Source: Pseudoalteromonas luteoviolacea DSM 6061 (lineage in GTDB: Bacteria; Pseudomonadota; Gammaproteobacteria; Enterobacterales; Alteromonadaceae). Taken from it: DNA of 64,000 bases. A program made the translations under genes and the position numbers. Shown piece after piece: positions 17,099 through 26,073 of the stretch. Numbering within the stretch: position 1 is the stretch's first letter; every line of letters starts with the position of its first letter. Under the pieces are notes generated by a model. It was not told the origin of the DNA, searched no databases, and was given only the letters and a program-made list of their open reading frames with translations. The stretch lies in contig NZ_AUYB01000099.1 of NCBI RefSeq assembly GCF_001625655.1, positions 1-64,000 of the forward strand, read 5' to 3'.

Positions 17099-18265
17099 TT
17101 ATTGACCAACCGCCTGCTTTACAAATAGGTTTTTAATTGGGCCGAGGTTGTCCACCATGCTAAGCCCCAAACCTCGAATCAATTTTTTAGCTGGGTTATT
17201 GCCTTCAAACAGTTCTTTTAGACCTTGCATCATGGCAATGTGCTTTTGCGCATCAAGTTTACGTGTACGCTCATACTCACGCAGTAAAGCATGCGCCGCA
17301 AACTCACCTTGCTCGCTGGATAGTGCCTGTATCAAATGAGCCGCATCTTTAAGCCCTAAATTCATACCAAGACCAGCCAGTGGATGGATAGTATGCGCAG
17401 CATCCCCCATCAATACCACACGACCTTTCAACCATTGCTGGGCATAACGCATGGTCAGCGGAAATACCGCTCTATCGCTTTGCACTTCACACAGTCCACA
17501 CTGCATATCAATTGCCGCTGATAGCGACTTGTTGAATGCCTTAGTATCCATTGCCATTAGTTGTTCGGCATGTTCAGGAGAAGTTGACCATACGATTGAA
17601 TGCATGTTGTCTTCATTCAACGGTAAAAATGCCAGTGGACCGGTAGGTAAAAAAACTTGTCTGGCAACATGCTCATGCGGTAAATCAGTTTTAACAGTTG
17701 CCACCAGTGCATGGTGGTCATAATCCCAAAAGCTCAATGGCATATCGAAAAGTTTGCGTACCCCTGAGTTTGCGCCATCTGCGGCCACCAGCAACTTACT
17801 CATTACTGGCATACCAGATTCCAAGGTAATTAATACATCGGTTTCTGTTTGATGAATAGTGCTATAACGGCTGTCAAAAGCTAACGTAACATGGCTATAA
17901 GCCTGCAGCTTTTCATACAAAGCAAAGCGGATCGCATCATTCTCAATGATGTGCCCTAGCTCAGGCAAATCTAATGAGTTTGCATCAAATGCAATTTTGC
18001 CAAAGCTGTCTGCGTCTCTCACATCCATTGCAGAGTATGGTGTTGCACGGTTCGTGACAATCTCAGACCATACACTTAGGGATTCAAATAGCTGCTGACT
18101 GGCTAGGCTGATGGCACTGACACGCATGTTATATTGCTCACTTAAAGGCATTGGTGCTTTACCTGCATCCAGCACCAATACTGAGATATTTTTTTGGGCC
18201 AAACCCAGTGCCAGCGTCAATCCAACACACCCACCGCCGACAATACAAACTTGCGCTTGTTGCAT
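17099..18265 (-). CDS. ubiI: 2-octaprenylphenol hydroxylase (UbiI/VisC-like)
   Basis: The 388-residue flavoprotein monooxygenase has the dinucleotide motif VCIVGGGCVGLTLALGLA at residues 6-23, the RVSAISLASQQLFESLSVW segment that matches E. coli UbiI, and the FAD motif GDAAHTIHPLAGLGMNLGLKDA near residue 286. It performs the C5 hydroxylation in ubiquinone synthesis at the membrane. It follows ubiH by 10 bp in the conserved ygfB-pepP-ubiH-ubiI operon and converges on the LysR gene with 15 bp between the stops. Confidence 0.92.
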   Translation of the reverse strand: MQQAQVCIVGGGCVGLTLALGLAQKNISVLVLDAGKAPMPLSEQYNMRVSAISLASQQLFESLSVWSEIVTNRATPYSAMDVRDADSFGKIAFDANSLDLPELGHIIENDAIRFALYEKLQAYSHVTLAFDSRYSTIHQTETDVLITLESGMPVMSKLLVAADGANSGVRKLFDMPLSFWDYDHHALVATVKTDLPHEHVARQVFLPTGPLAFLPLNEDNMHSIVWSTSPEHAEQLMAMDTKAFNKSLSAAIDMQCGLCEVQSDRAVFPLTMRYAQQWLKGRVVLMGDAAHTIHPLAGLGMNLGLKDAAHLIQALSSEQGEFAAHALLREYERTRKLDAQKHIAMMQGLKELFEGNNPAKKLIRGLGLSMVDNLGPIKNLFVKQAVGQ

Positions 18266-18275
18266 AAAGTGTCCT

Positions 18276-19478
18276 TTATTTCACTCGGCCCATTAGCTGC
18301 TTCGCTAATGGCGCTTTTAAATTGGTAAACAGGCTCATAAATAACAGTCCACAGCTACGCCCAAAGGCCACGGTGCGAGAATGATTCGAAAATAATCTGA
18401 CTAAGCCGTCGGTCAGTGTCATCACTCTGCCGATATCACGCTCTCTTGCTACCTTATAAGCCTGTGTAAACGTATGACTTCCCCACTCTTTGATATCGTG
18501 GTTCTTCAAGCACACATTTAAGCTTTGAATATCACGCACACCTAGATTAAAGCCTTGCCCCGCGATTGGGTGAATAGCGTGTGCGGCATTACCAATGATC
18601 ACGACTCGATGATGCACAACATCAGATATTCGTCCGTGCACCAAAGGGTAGCTACTGCGCATACCCACAGCCTCAAAAATGCCGCCTCGATAGCCAAACT
18701 CTTGCTGCAAACGCGCTAAGAATTTTGTGTCGTCGTAGGCCAGTACTTCATCTAGCTCGTCTCGCTTCATACACCAAGCAACGGAATATCTGTCGTCACT
18801 CATCGGCAACAGCGCCATTGGACCTTGCGGTGTAAAACGCTCAAAAGCGTGGCCTTTATGACCTTGAGCCACTTTCACATTGGCAATCAGGGCCGACTGC
18901 TCATAAGGAAAGCTCTCAAAGCCCATATTTAGCAGGGCACGTGTAGGTGACTTAGCACCATCAGCAACAACGAGCAGGCTGGCTTGCAAAGTTACGTCTT
19001 CGGCGTCAGAGTCAAATGCAACAGTCACCTCAACATATGCTTGGTGTTGAGTTAACTTTGCCACGGTTGCCGGACAAAATACGGTGATATCGTGGCTTTG
19101 TAACTGTTGATGCAGAAACTGACCGTATGGATTTACCTCAACTACATACCCCAAAGCATCCACATTGTAGTCTTTAGGCGCTATGGTTGTTTTACCAAAG
19201 TGACCACGATCCGAGACATTAACTTGTAATATAGGCTCAGCAAAACGCCACTCTTTACTAAACAAATCCAGTCGACTTAAATAATCGATAGACTGCTCAG
19301 CCAGTGCAATGCTGCGATCATCAAAGCTTGGGTGTGCGTTGGTTTTTGGCGCAAATGCCTCAACCACCGCTACGCGGCATTGAGGGTGTTGTTTTTTTAT
19401 ACTGACGGCAGCGGTTGCACCAGCCATGCCACCGCCCACAATTAGCACATCAAAGTGTTGCAAGCCCGATACTCCCAA
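18276..19478 (-). CDS. ubiH: 2-octaprenyl-6-methoxyphenol hydroxylase
   Basis: The 400-residue flavoprotein starts with VLIVGGGMAGATAAVSI, has the UbiH-type HPSFDDRSIALAEQSIDYL signature (E. coli HPGFDGRAIAL) and the FAD motif GNAAHAIHPIAGQGFNLGVRDI. It catalyses the C1 hydroxylation of the ubiquinone ring. It lies between pepP (9 bp upstream) and ubiI (10 bp downstream), the usual gammaproteobacterial order. Confidence 0.94.
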   Translation of the reverse strand: MGVSGLQHFDVLIVGGGMAGATAAVSIKKQHPQCRVAVVEAFAPKTNAHPSFDDRSIALAEQSIDYLSRLDLFSKEWRFAEPILQVNVSDRGHFGKTTIAPKDYNVDALGYVVEVNPYGQFLHQQLQSHDITVFCPATVAKLTQHQAYVEVTVAFDSDAEDVTLQASLLVVADGAKSPTRALLNMGFESFPYEQSALIANVKVAQGHKGHAFERFTPQGPMALLPMSDDRYSVAWCMKRDELDEVLAYDDTKFLARLQQEFGYRGGIFEAVGMRSSYPLVHGRISDVVHHRVVIIGNAAHAIHPIAGQGFNLGVRDIQSLNVCLKNHDIKEWGSHTFTQAYKVARERDIGRVMTLTDGLVRLFSNHSRTVAFGRSCGLLFMSLFTNLKAPLAKQLMGRVK

Positions 19479-19487
19479 ACTATTCAG

Positions 19488-20801
19488 CTAGGCTTTTCGC
19501 ATCAGTGCTTCGATCTCATCAATAGATTTTGGCACATCAACTGTTAAGTTTTCATATCCCTCTTGAGTAACGAGTAAATCGTCCTCAATACGTACACCTA
19601 TTCCCTTAAATTGTGCAGGCACTTCTGCATCTTCATCAAAATATAAGCCGGGCTCAATCGTGAGCACCATGCCTGCTTCGAATGGGCGATCTGCTTCATC
19701 TAACTTGTATTCACCAACATCGTGAACATCGAGCCCAAGCCAATGGCCAAGGCCGTGCATATAAAATGCTTTACACGCTTGTGCTTCAATCAGTTCATCT
19801 ACTGTGCCAGCCAATATACCAAGTTCTACTAGACCCTCAGTTAAGACTCGCATCACAACGTTGTTGGCTTGTACCAGCGTCCCGCCGGGCTTTACCTCAT
19901 CAAAAGCTGCTAATTGAGCTTTCAATACCAAGTTGTAAATGTCTTTTTGCGCGTCGTTGTATTGACCACTCACAGGGAAAGTACGCGTAATATCCGCAGC
20001 ATACCCTTCAAGCTCACAGCCGGAGTCGATCAAGATCAAGTCGCCGTCTTTTAGTACATCGCTATTCTCGGTGTAATGCAAAATATTGGCATTGTTACCC
20101 GAGCCTACAATGGTGCCATACGCTGGGTAGCGAGCGCCATTCATAGCATAATGGTGATGGATCTCTGCCTCTAACTGATACTCAGTAGCGCCAGCTTTGG
20201 CAAACTGCATGGCTCTCACATGAGCCTGTGCGCTGATTTTTGCAGCTTGTCTCATTACGGCTATTTCGGCATCAGACTTGAATAGGCGCATTTCATGAAC
20301 GAGCGGTCGAATGTCTTGAATAACCTCTGGGGCGCGATAACCTTTTTTCGGTGCACCACGCAAAGTCGACAGTACAGTCCAAATTTTCTCATCAAATGCG
20401 TTGTAAGTACCTTGCGCAAAATACAAAGTCTGACGTCCATTGATAAACGTCAGTAACTCATTATCTAGTTCACTCAGTGCATAGGTTTCATCCATCGAAA
20501 ATTGGCTCTTTGCTTTTTCAAAGCCAATACGACGACCGTGCCAAATCTCAGCCAGCTTGTCTTTATTGCGGCAAAATAAAATGCTGCTTGCTGCGCCTTC
20601 TTTATCTTTGCTCAGTACCAATACAGCGTCAGGCTCTTTAAACCCTGTTAAATAAAAAAAGTCACTGTCTTGGCGAAATGGAAATTCAGTATCGCGGCTA
20701 CGGGTCAGTTCAGTTGCAGCGGGGATCACAGCAACTGAGTTGTTTTTTAGGCTGTGTAGTAGCCTTTGTCGACGTGCTACAAACTCTTCATTTTTTATCA
20801 T
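19488..20801 (-). CDS. pepP: Xaa-Pro aminopeptidase P
   Basis: The 437-residue protein has the AMP_N domain (RHGRRIG-type segment near residue 100) and an M24 pita-bread domain. Metal ligands are visible in LIDSGCELEGYAADITRTFPVSG, HGLGHWLGLDVHDVGEY and the final GMVLTIEPGLYFDE and GIGVRIEDDLLVT. It is a manganese enzyme that removes N-terminal residues before proline. It follows ygfB by 2 bp; both precede ubiH as in E. coli. Confidence 0.96.
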   Translation of the reverse strand: MIKNEEFVARRQRLLHSLKNNSVAVIPAATELTRSRDTEFPFRQDSDFFYLTGFKEPDAVLVLSKDKEGAASSILFCRNKDKLAEIWHGRRIGFEKAKSQFSMDETYALSELDNELLTFINGRQTLYFAQGTYNAFDEKIWTVLSTLRGAPKKGYRAPEVIQDIRPLVHEMRLFKSDAEIAVMRQAAKISAQAHVRAMQFAKAGATEYQLEAEIHHHYAMNGARYPAYGTIVGSGNNANILHYTENSDVLKDGDLILIDSGCELEGYAADITRTFPVSGQYNDAQKDIYNLVLKAQLAAFDEVKPGGTLVQANNVVMRVLTEGLVELGILAGTVDELIEAQACKAFYMHGLGHWLGLDVHDVGEYKLDEADRPFEAGMVLTIEPGLYFDEDAEVPAQFKGIGVRIEDDLLVTQEGYENLTVDVPKSIDEIEALMRKA

Positions 20802-20803
20802 AA

Positions 20804-21367
20804 TTAATGCACTGTTTTTGAGGTGGACGCGTCGCCTTGCTCTCTACCCATTTCAGCGAAGCATAGCAGCGCAGACACACGAATATATTCAACAACTTCA
20901 TGGAATGCTTGCTTGTCTTCTTCAGTGTCATCAAAGTGTGTATCCAGTTTTGTGATTTCGCTAAAATCGCTGATCACTTCTTTCACATCTGCCGACAGCT
21001 TTCCATAGTCTTTTTGTTTTAAACCAAACCCAAGTAGGAACCCTGATACCCATGCAACAAGTGCATTGGCTTGATCAATGAGTGCCTCATCTTCTTGAGG
21101 TAAATACACTTCAAAAGCGTATTCAGGATCGTTAAAATGCTCTACCACTAGCTTGTAGAGTTCAGCTAAAAATACTTTTAACTCAACACCAAAGCCCTGA
21201 CCATCATTAAACACATCACTGAGTAAACCTAAGTACTCTTTTTCATCGATGTTTAGGCCGCATGCTAAAATGCCACTAATGGTGCCATGTACTTCTGAAG
21301 GTGCTACAAAAATACCGTGTTTCTCCAGCAATAACTGAGCTTGCTGATAGTCTTTAAGTTCGATCAT
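20804..21367 (-). CDS. ygfB: UPF0149 family protein YgfB
   Basis: The 187-residue acidic protein has the UPF0149 pattern: HGTISGILACGL near the N-terminus, NALVAWVSGFLLGFGL near residue 105 and a final EVVEYIRVSALLCFAEM. The molecular role is poorly defined; in Pseudomonas YgfB has been linked to control of beta-lactam resistance genes. It heads the pepP-ubiH-ubiI operon. In enterobacteria zapA is divergent from it, but I find no zapA here. Confidence 0.93.
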   Translation of the reverse strand: MIELKDYQQAQLLLEKHGIFVAPSEVHGTISGILACGLNIDEKEYLGLLSDVFNDGQGFGVELKVFLAELYKLVVEHFNDPEYAFEVYLPQEDEALIDQANALVAWVSGFLLGFGLKQKDYGKLSADVKEVISDFSEITKLDTHFDDTEEDKQAFHEVVEYIRVSALLCFAEMGREQGDASTSKTVH

Positions 21368-21687
21368 AAGGCTTAATTCTCATTCACTTGATAGCGTTAA
21401 TGCTACCATTCGAAGTATAGCAACTCCAACGAATTGTCAGTCTTACAAAGAAAAAACCCTTGTTTTACATCTAACAATTGTGGTTTGTGTTATTCACGCA
21501 CAACTTTTACGCAAATCGCAAATCACAGCCGTATACAGCCCACTTTTGCAATGAAAGCAGCATGTGTATGTACGTAAATCCAACAAAATCAGACCACTGT
21601 TTTAGAAGTGTTGTTTTTCGCAGCAAACAAACAAGATTTTTTCAAATTTAGGTTTAAGCGGGCCAAGATGTCTTATATACTTAAAGC
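21368..21687. other. 320-bp gap upstream of 6S RNA
   Basis: It holds the ygfB promoter region and the 6S RNA promoter (minus-10 TATACT at 21676-21681). No frame resembling zapA (about 100 codons) is present on either strand. Confidence 0.6.
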
Positions 21688-21871
21688 GTTCCCTAGCTCG
21701 CCGGACAGTGGATTATGTCCCTGAGCCGATAAACTTTTTTAAGGGATGCAGTTTATCCACTTTTGCGCAAGCTTGGCAGGTACCGAGAAGCCTACGGTGG
21801 GTTGTTGCCTTCCGCCTTGAACCTTAGGGTTCAAGGACTTATATCCGCATCCGCGCAGCCGGGGACACTTC
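21688..21871 (+). ncRNA. ssrS: 6S RNA
   Basis: The conserved pieces of gammaproteobacterial 6S RNA appear in order: GTCCCTGAGCCGATA at 21717-21731, ACCGAGAAGCC in the middle, then CCTTGAACC, TTAGGGTTCAAGG and the closing GCGCAGCCGGGGAC. The 5' GTTCCC can pair with the 3' GGGGAC to close the long stem. Length is about 184 nt (E. coli 183). The TATACT box 7-12 bases upstream sets the start. 6S RNA mimics an open promoter and sequesters sigma-70 RNA polymerase in stationary phase. A 62-codon frame on the opposite strand is a shadow. Confidence 0.93.
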
Positions 21872-21970
21872 AATACACTCTTCTTAAACTGATTTTTTAT
21901 TCGATTATATAAACGCAAAACGCCCAAAGGTTTCCCCTTGAGCGCTCATTTATCAATGCTGAATTCGCAG

Positions 21971-23068
21971 TTAAATCGAAGATTTTCGCTTTACGGGCTG
22001 TGCATACATTGATAGCACAAATTCCTTCAATTCATTTGGCACTGACTCAAGTGAATCATTGAAGCATACAGTTTCTTCACGGCTACTTTGGCCCTCTTCG
22101 CCTGCGGCCAAGTAGTTACTGGAATGTAAGTGATAATTTTCAATAATTTGCTTGTCGATGATCTCAGCTAATTGCTCAGGTGTTTCAAACTCATCTTGAA
22201 TTGGCGTACCAAATGCAACATGCACGTTACCTTTGTCTGCGCTAAAGCCATCAATGATACTTTTAATATCTTCGCCTTCGGCTTTTTGATACTCACCAAA
22301 CTGTTGCTTGTGATACAACTCTTTGGCTTTGGCCAATGCACATGGCTCATACTGATACGAAATAGATACAGGCACAACTTTTAACTTACGTACGTACTCT
22401 GCAAATGGCAGCTTCAGTCTTCTGCCGTGTAATTGCAGCATTTTAAGTAACGCTGGATCAGTAAAGTCGATGCCATCTTTCGCACGTCCTTCTTTTTGCG
22501 CAATCCAAATAGAGTGCCCCTCATCTAGTGAGTCATGAATATACCCAGACAATTGGGATAACGCTTTGAGCATCTCTTTTGGTGCCTTTGCTGAGCGCTT
22601 TACAATAAAGCTTTTGTTGAGCCTCATTAACTCAGTGATATATGGCACTTGCAGTAGGTTGTCTCCGATTGCAATACGCACAGTAGGCAGTTTATTCTGG
22701 TGTAAGCCCCAGTTGACAAGAGCTGGGTCGAGGACAATATCTCGGTGATTTGAGATAAACAAATAGGCACTGTCTTTATCAAATTGCTCTAATCCAGAAT
22801 AGGTGACCTTTTCCGTAGTACGCTCAATTAGCATTGATAAATAGGTCGCAACCTCATCTTGAACAGCTTCTACATTATTTACCGTACGCCACTTTAATTT
22901 TAAACGCGCACGCACTAGTGGGCGGCTTACCTTAGGGCAAGATGCTATCCACTTGGGTAAATTATGCTCTGCAATGACATCCAAAAACTGCTCATCGGCT
23001 AACAACCTAGCCAATGCAGCTGGTACTTCTTCATCGTTATAAGGTCTTATATCTGCGTATTTATCCAC
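21971..23068 (-). CDS. 1-acylglycerol-3-phosphate acyltransferase-like protein
   Basis: The 365-residue protein contains a PlsC-type acyltransferase domain: FISNHRDIVLDPALV (near residue 105), FIVKRSAKAPKEML (near 155) and IAQKEGRAKDG (near 195), corresponding to the family blocks I to III. It would acylate a glycerol-phosphate-type lipid at the inner membrane. Block I reads H-R-D-I-V-L-D, with the Asp six residues after the His rather than five as in the usual HX4D, so the catalytic dyad may be spaced differently or use another Asp. The N-terminal 85 residues and C-terminal tail are extra. No neighbouring lipid gene. Confidence 0.75.
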   Translation of the reverse strand: MDKYADIRPYNDEEVPAALARLLADEQFLDVIAEHNLPKWIASCPKVSRPLVRARLKLKWRTVNNVEAVQDEVATYLSMLIERTTEKVTYSGLEQFDKDSAYLFISNHRDIVLDPALVNWGLHQNKLPTVRIAIGDNLLQVPYITELMRLNKSFIVKRSAKAPKEMLKALSQLSGYIHDSLDEGHSIWIAQKEGRAKDGIDFTDPALLKMLQLHGRRLKLPFAEYVRKLKVVPVSISYQYEPCALAKAKELYHKQQFGEYQKAEGEDIKSIIDGFSADKGNVHVAFGTPIQDEFETPEQLAEIIDKQIIENYHLHSSNYLAAGEEGQSSREETVCFNDSLESVPNELKEFVLSMYAQPVKRKSSI

Positions 23069-23162
23069 TAAATTACTCTTACTGATCCGGATCGTGTGAC
23101 AAAAAACGGCCTATTCTATCCCGCTCTCTGATGAGATGCTAAGAATATCAAGTCTGACCACA

Positions 23163-24422
23163 CTAGTTAGCCAGACGTTGTTTAATATCAATTACAAACA
23201 AACGTAGCATCAAAGCTAGCAGTACTAACGCGCTCAATTGGCCCAGCCAACCTGGAAGCACCTCATGCTCATGTCCCATCAATGGCGCAACCTCAAAACC
23301 AAACTGTAGCACCAAATAATCGGTTAAAAATCCAAACACGATAGCTACACCAATAACCGCGATGATATACGCAGCGACCGCTCTGCGTCCGAGCTCTTTT
23401 GCTACCACGCCGATTGTTGCCACATTGGTGGCTGGTCCCGCCAACATAAATACCAACACCGCCCCAGGCGATACACCTGCTAGTAACAACCCAGCCGCAA
23501 TCGGTGTAGATGCTGTGGCGCATATGTACATGGGAATACTGATTAAGATGACTACCAGCATAGCGAGAATACCGTCGCCCCACTGTGCTAAAAATTCAGT
23601 GGGTACAAACGTTTGTACTAATGCCGCAAAGAATATACCAATTAAAAGCCAAACCATAGTATCAGATAACAGCTTGTTACAACTAAATTTGGTTGCTTGC
23701 CAAAGTTTGCTTCCAAGGCTAGGTGTTTTAGGCACTTCACTTGAGCAGCATGATTGAACTGTTTTTTCCAAAGCACTACTGTCACAGCAACTTTGTTCCG
23801 AACTGTGCGCGTGCTCAGCGTGGAGATCTGCGCTCGGTGCTATATCACAACAACTTGCTTTCGATGAAGCTGTTTCGCAGCGGCTCACTTGCACCACCTC
23901 AGATGCAGAGTTAGTCGCATCACAGCACGTCATTTGAGGCTCCATGGAGACTGGTTGATGCTTGCTGCTACAACAGCTGGACTCTGAGCTCGGCGCTTTA
24001 TCGGTTTTAACCGGCGTATCGTGTTCTTTTTCTCCACCTACCAATAACCCAGCAGTAATGGCACTGGAAACCGCAGCTATCGGGCGAATGATGGCCATAA
24101 ATGGTCCCAATAATGCGTATGACACTGAAATAGAATCTACTCCGGTTTCAGGAGTCGACACTAAAAATGCAGTAGTAGCACTTTTCGAGCCACCCGCACG
24201 CCTAAGCCCAATGGCAGCAGGAATAACACCACATGAACACAAGGGCATTGGCGCACCAATCAAGGCCGCTTTTATGGTCGTCCACAACCCTTCTTTACCC
24301 AAATGACGTTGCAAAAAATCCTTTGGAATAAAAACGTTAAGTATGCCAGCTAAAAGTAAACCGAGCATTAGCCAAGGTGCTGATACTACAAATAGCTGCC
24401 AGAAATTATCAATGAGCGCCAT
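23163..24422 (-). CDS. SO_0444-family Cu/Zn efflux permease
   Basis: The 419-residue membrane protein has two permease halves of the DUF318/ArsP type. The first carries GAPMPLCSCGVIPAAIGLRRAG (residues 56-77) and the second ISIPMYICATASTPIAAGLL and FMLAGPATNVATIG. Between them (about residues 130-235) is a Cys-rich hydrophilic loop with five CC pairs plus an HAEHAHSS cluster, most likely a metal-binding domain. Its start overlaps the merR gene by 14 bp. Together with the MerR operator upstream this points to metal-induced efflux, copper or zinc as in the Shewanella prototype; the metal is inferred. Confidence 0.85.
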   Translation of the reverse strand: MALIDNFWQLFVVSAPWLMLGLLLAGILNVFIPKDFLQRHLGKEGLWTTIKAALIGAPMPLCSCGVIPAAIGLRRAGGSKSATTAFLVSTPETGVDSISVSYALLGPFMAIIRPIAAVSSAITAGLLVGGEKEHDTPVKTDKAPSSESSCCSSKHQPVSMEPQMTCCDATNSASEVVQVSRCETASSKASCCDIAPSADLHAEHAHSSEQSCCDSSALEKTVQSCCSSEVPKTPSLGSKLWQATKFSCNKLLSDTMVWLLIGIFFAALVQTFVPTEFLAQWGDGILAMLVVILISIPMYICATASTPIAAGLLLAGVSPGAVLVFMLAGPATNVATIGVVAKELGRRAVAAYIIAVIGVAIVFGFLTDYLVLQFGFEVAPLMGHEHEVLPGWLGQLSALVLLALMLRLFVIDIKQRLAN

Positions 24423-24822
24423 CTACATCCTCCAATGCGGTTAAAATTGAACAGGTATCAGCGGGTTCACTGCCGCCACAGCATTGATTAGCAAGTAAAG
24501 TCAAAGAACGTTCAAAAATACTCAGCTGCGCAATACGCGCTCTTATCCAATCTCGTTTTTGCAAAGTCAATGCTTTCACTTCTTCGCAACTGTAATGCTG
24601 CTTGTCTATTTTGATACTCAACAATTCTTGAATATCTTTCAAGTTAAACCCAACTTCTTTTGCACGAATAATAAACTGCAACCTATCTACAGCGTGCTTA
24701 TCATATAGACGATACCCAGACGTACTTCTTTCGCATGCGGTCAATAATCCTTGCTGCTCATAGTACCTTAGGGTGTCTGTCGACACATTTAACTGCTTTG
24801 CTAGTTGTCCAATTCGAAACAT
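24409..24822 (-). CDS. MerR-family metal-responsive regulator
   Basis: The 137-residue protein starts FRIGQLAKQLNVSTDTLRYYEQQGLL, the standard MerR winged helix, followed by the dimerisation helix. The C-terminal CCGGSEPADTC matches the zinc or cadmium binding loop of the ZntR/CadR group. It would distort and activate its own promoter (25079-25110) upon metal binding. It overlaps the efflux permease gene by 14 bp. Confidence 0.9.
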   Translation of the reverse strand: MFRIGQLAKQLNVSTDTLRYYEQQGLLTACERSTSGYRLYDKHAVDRLQFIIRAKEVGFNLKDIQELLSIKIDKQHYSCEEVKALTLQKRDWIRARIAQLSIFERSLTLLANQCCGGSEPADTCSILTALEDVDGAH

Positions 24823-24843
24823 ACTCGCTGCTTCCTCTCTTCT

Positions 24844-24999
24844 TTAACAATGCTCGCCAAAATCGCGGTTACATGACGAACTAAATAACCTATTTGTGCA
24901 ATACACCAAACTTCCCTGTGAAAAATGGTACACTGCCTGCTGGGTTTTCGAACTTAACCTTGTGAACTTTGCAAGTCTTGCAACAGGTAATACTGACAT
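24844..24999 (-). CDS. possible 51-aa leader-encoded small protein
   Basis: Between the MerR-type promoter and the merR start lies a frame of 51 codons: ATG at 24999, stop at 24844-24846, 21 bp before merR. AAAGG sits eight bases upstream of the ATG. The product starts MSVLPVARLAKFTRLSS and has three Cys in its last 20 residues (VYC, SSC, EHC). No family is recognised. It would be the first gene of the metal-efflux operon, or a leader peptide; it may also be chance. Confidence 0.35.
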   Translation of the reverse strand: MSVLPVARLAKFTRLSSKTQQAVYHFSQGSLVYCTNRLFSSSCNRDFGEHC

Positions 25000-25078
25000 G
25001 GGAATACCTTTGCCAATTGAGTATTAAAATCGATAATCAACAACACTCAACTGCTTTGCATCTTTCACTCTATTAGGA

Positions 25079-25110
25079 AGTATAAACCTTGGAGTTAACT
25101 CCAAGGTCAA
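25079..25110 (-). promoter_or_regulatory. MerR-type promoter with 22-bp perfect operator
   Basis: On the minus strand TTGACC (minus-35) and TATACT (minus-10) are separated by 20 bases, the overlong spacer typical of MerR targets. The spacer contains a perfect palindrome at 25086-25107 with half-site ACCTTGGAGTT. It points toward merR and the permease, with a leader of about 250 nt. Confidence 0.85.
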
Positions 25111-25125
25111 TAACGAGATAAAAAT

Positions 25126-26073
25126 ATGAACATTGTTGTTTTAGATGCGGCCACCTTAGCTGGCGTCGACCTGTCACCACTCGCGCAATTTGGCACGGTT
25201 TCTACCTATGAACATACCACTGCTGAGCAAGTAATTAGCCGCATCAAAAACGCCAATGTGGTAATTTCTAACAAGGTTCAGCTAAATGCAGCACACTTCT
25301 CGCAATTATCAGCTTTAAAGTTAATCTGTGCGGCAGCCACTGGAACAAACAATATTGATTTAGTCGCGGCCAAAGCTGCGGGCATAGCGGTTACTAATGT
25401 CGCAGGCTACTCGACACCTTCAGTTGTACAACACACTTTTACCATGTTGGGCAATTTAATGACCAATATTCACCGTTATGCTGACGATTGTCGACATGGT
25501 GCATGGCAACAAAGCCCGATGTTTTGCCGCTTGGATCACTCTATCAATGAAATCGCGGGCAAACGCTTTGTTGTAGTCGGCTACGGTAACTTGGGGCAAG
25601 CTGTTGCAAACGTTGCTAAAGCTTTTGGTGCGCAAGTAATTATTGCCGAAAGACCAAATAGCAAAGAAGTTCGCCGCGGTAGAATGGCATTTGAAGAAGC
25701 TCTTAAGGTAGCAGACATTGTGAGTATACATTGCCCGCTGACACCACAGACCGAAAATGTATTCAATGCCGAAACACTGGCTTTACTGCCCAAGCATGCT
25801 ATTTTAATCAACACCGCTCGAGGCGGCATCGTCGAGGAACATGCACTCGCAAAAGCCCTCGAAAGCAAACAGCTCGCCGCAGCGGGCGTTGATGTATTGT
25901 CCACTGAACCAGCTCAAGCAGATAATCCTCTAATCCAATATTCAGGCGATAATCTACTACTCACACCACATACAGCTTGGGCAAGTAAGGAATCTATTGA
26001 TAGACTGATTGCAGGCATTGCAGAGAACATTGCCAGCTATCTGAATGGTGGCCAAACCAATCGCGTCGTTTAA
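25126..26073 (+). CDS. D-2-hydroxyacid dehydrogenase (glycerate/hydroxypyruvate type)
   Basis: The 315-residue protein has the typical two-domain fold. The NAD motif VVVGYGNLGQAVANVAKAFG is near residue 150; LINTARGGIVEEHALAKAL (catalytic Arg), GVDVLSTEP (Glu) and LLTPHTAWAS (His) form the active site. TGTNNIDLVAAKAAGIAVTN is the usual substrate-loop region. It reversibly reduces 2-keto acids, probably hydroxypyruvate or glyoxylate, in the cytoplasm. It is a single gene divergent from the metal-efflux operon. Confidence 0.9.
   Translation: MNIVVLDAATLAGVDLSPLAQFGTVSTYEHTTAEQVISRIKNANVVISNKVQLNAAHFSQLSALKLICAAATGTNNIDLVAAKAAGIAVTNVAGYSTPSVVQHTFTMLGNLMTNIHRYADDCRHGAWQQSPMFCRLDHSINEIAGKRFVVVGYGNLGQAVANVAKAFGAQVIIAERPNSKEVRRGRMAFEEALKVADIVSIHCPLTPQTENVFNAETLALLPKHAILINTARGGIVEEHALAKALESKQLAAAGVDVLSTEPAQADNPLIQYSGDNLLLTPHTAWASKESIDRLIAGIAENIASYLNGGQTNRVV

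Larger units (their letters stand above)
24823..25125. other. 303-bp gap between merR and the dehydrogenase gene
   Basis: Apart from the possible small frame and the MerR-type promoter listed separately, I see nothing else. The dehydrogenase ATG lies 15 bp to the right of the operator region. Confidence 0.4.

Noticed and set aside
19000..19020. GTCAGAGTCAAATG inside ubiH, similar to the hairpin repeat
   Set aside because: It lacks the GGG of the core and the arms, and lies in conserved coding sequence (DSDAEDV), so it is chance similarity.
21739..21927. 62-codon frame on the minus strand
   Set aside because: It is antisense to the 6S RNA.
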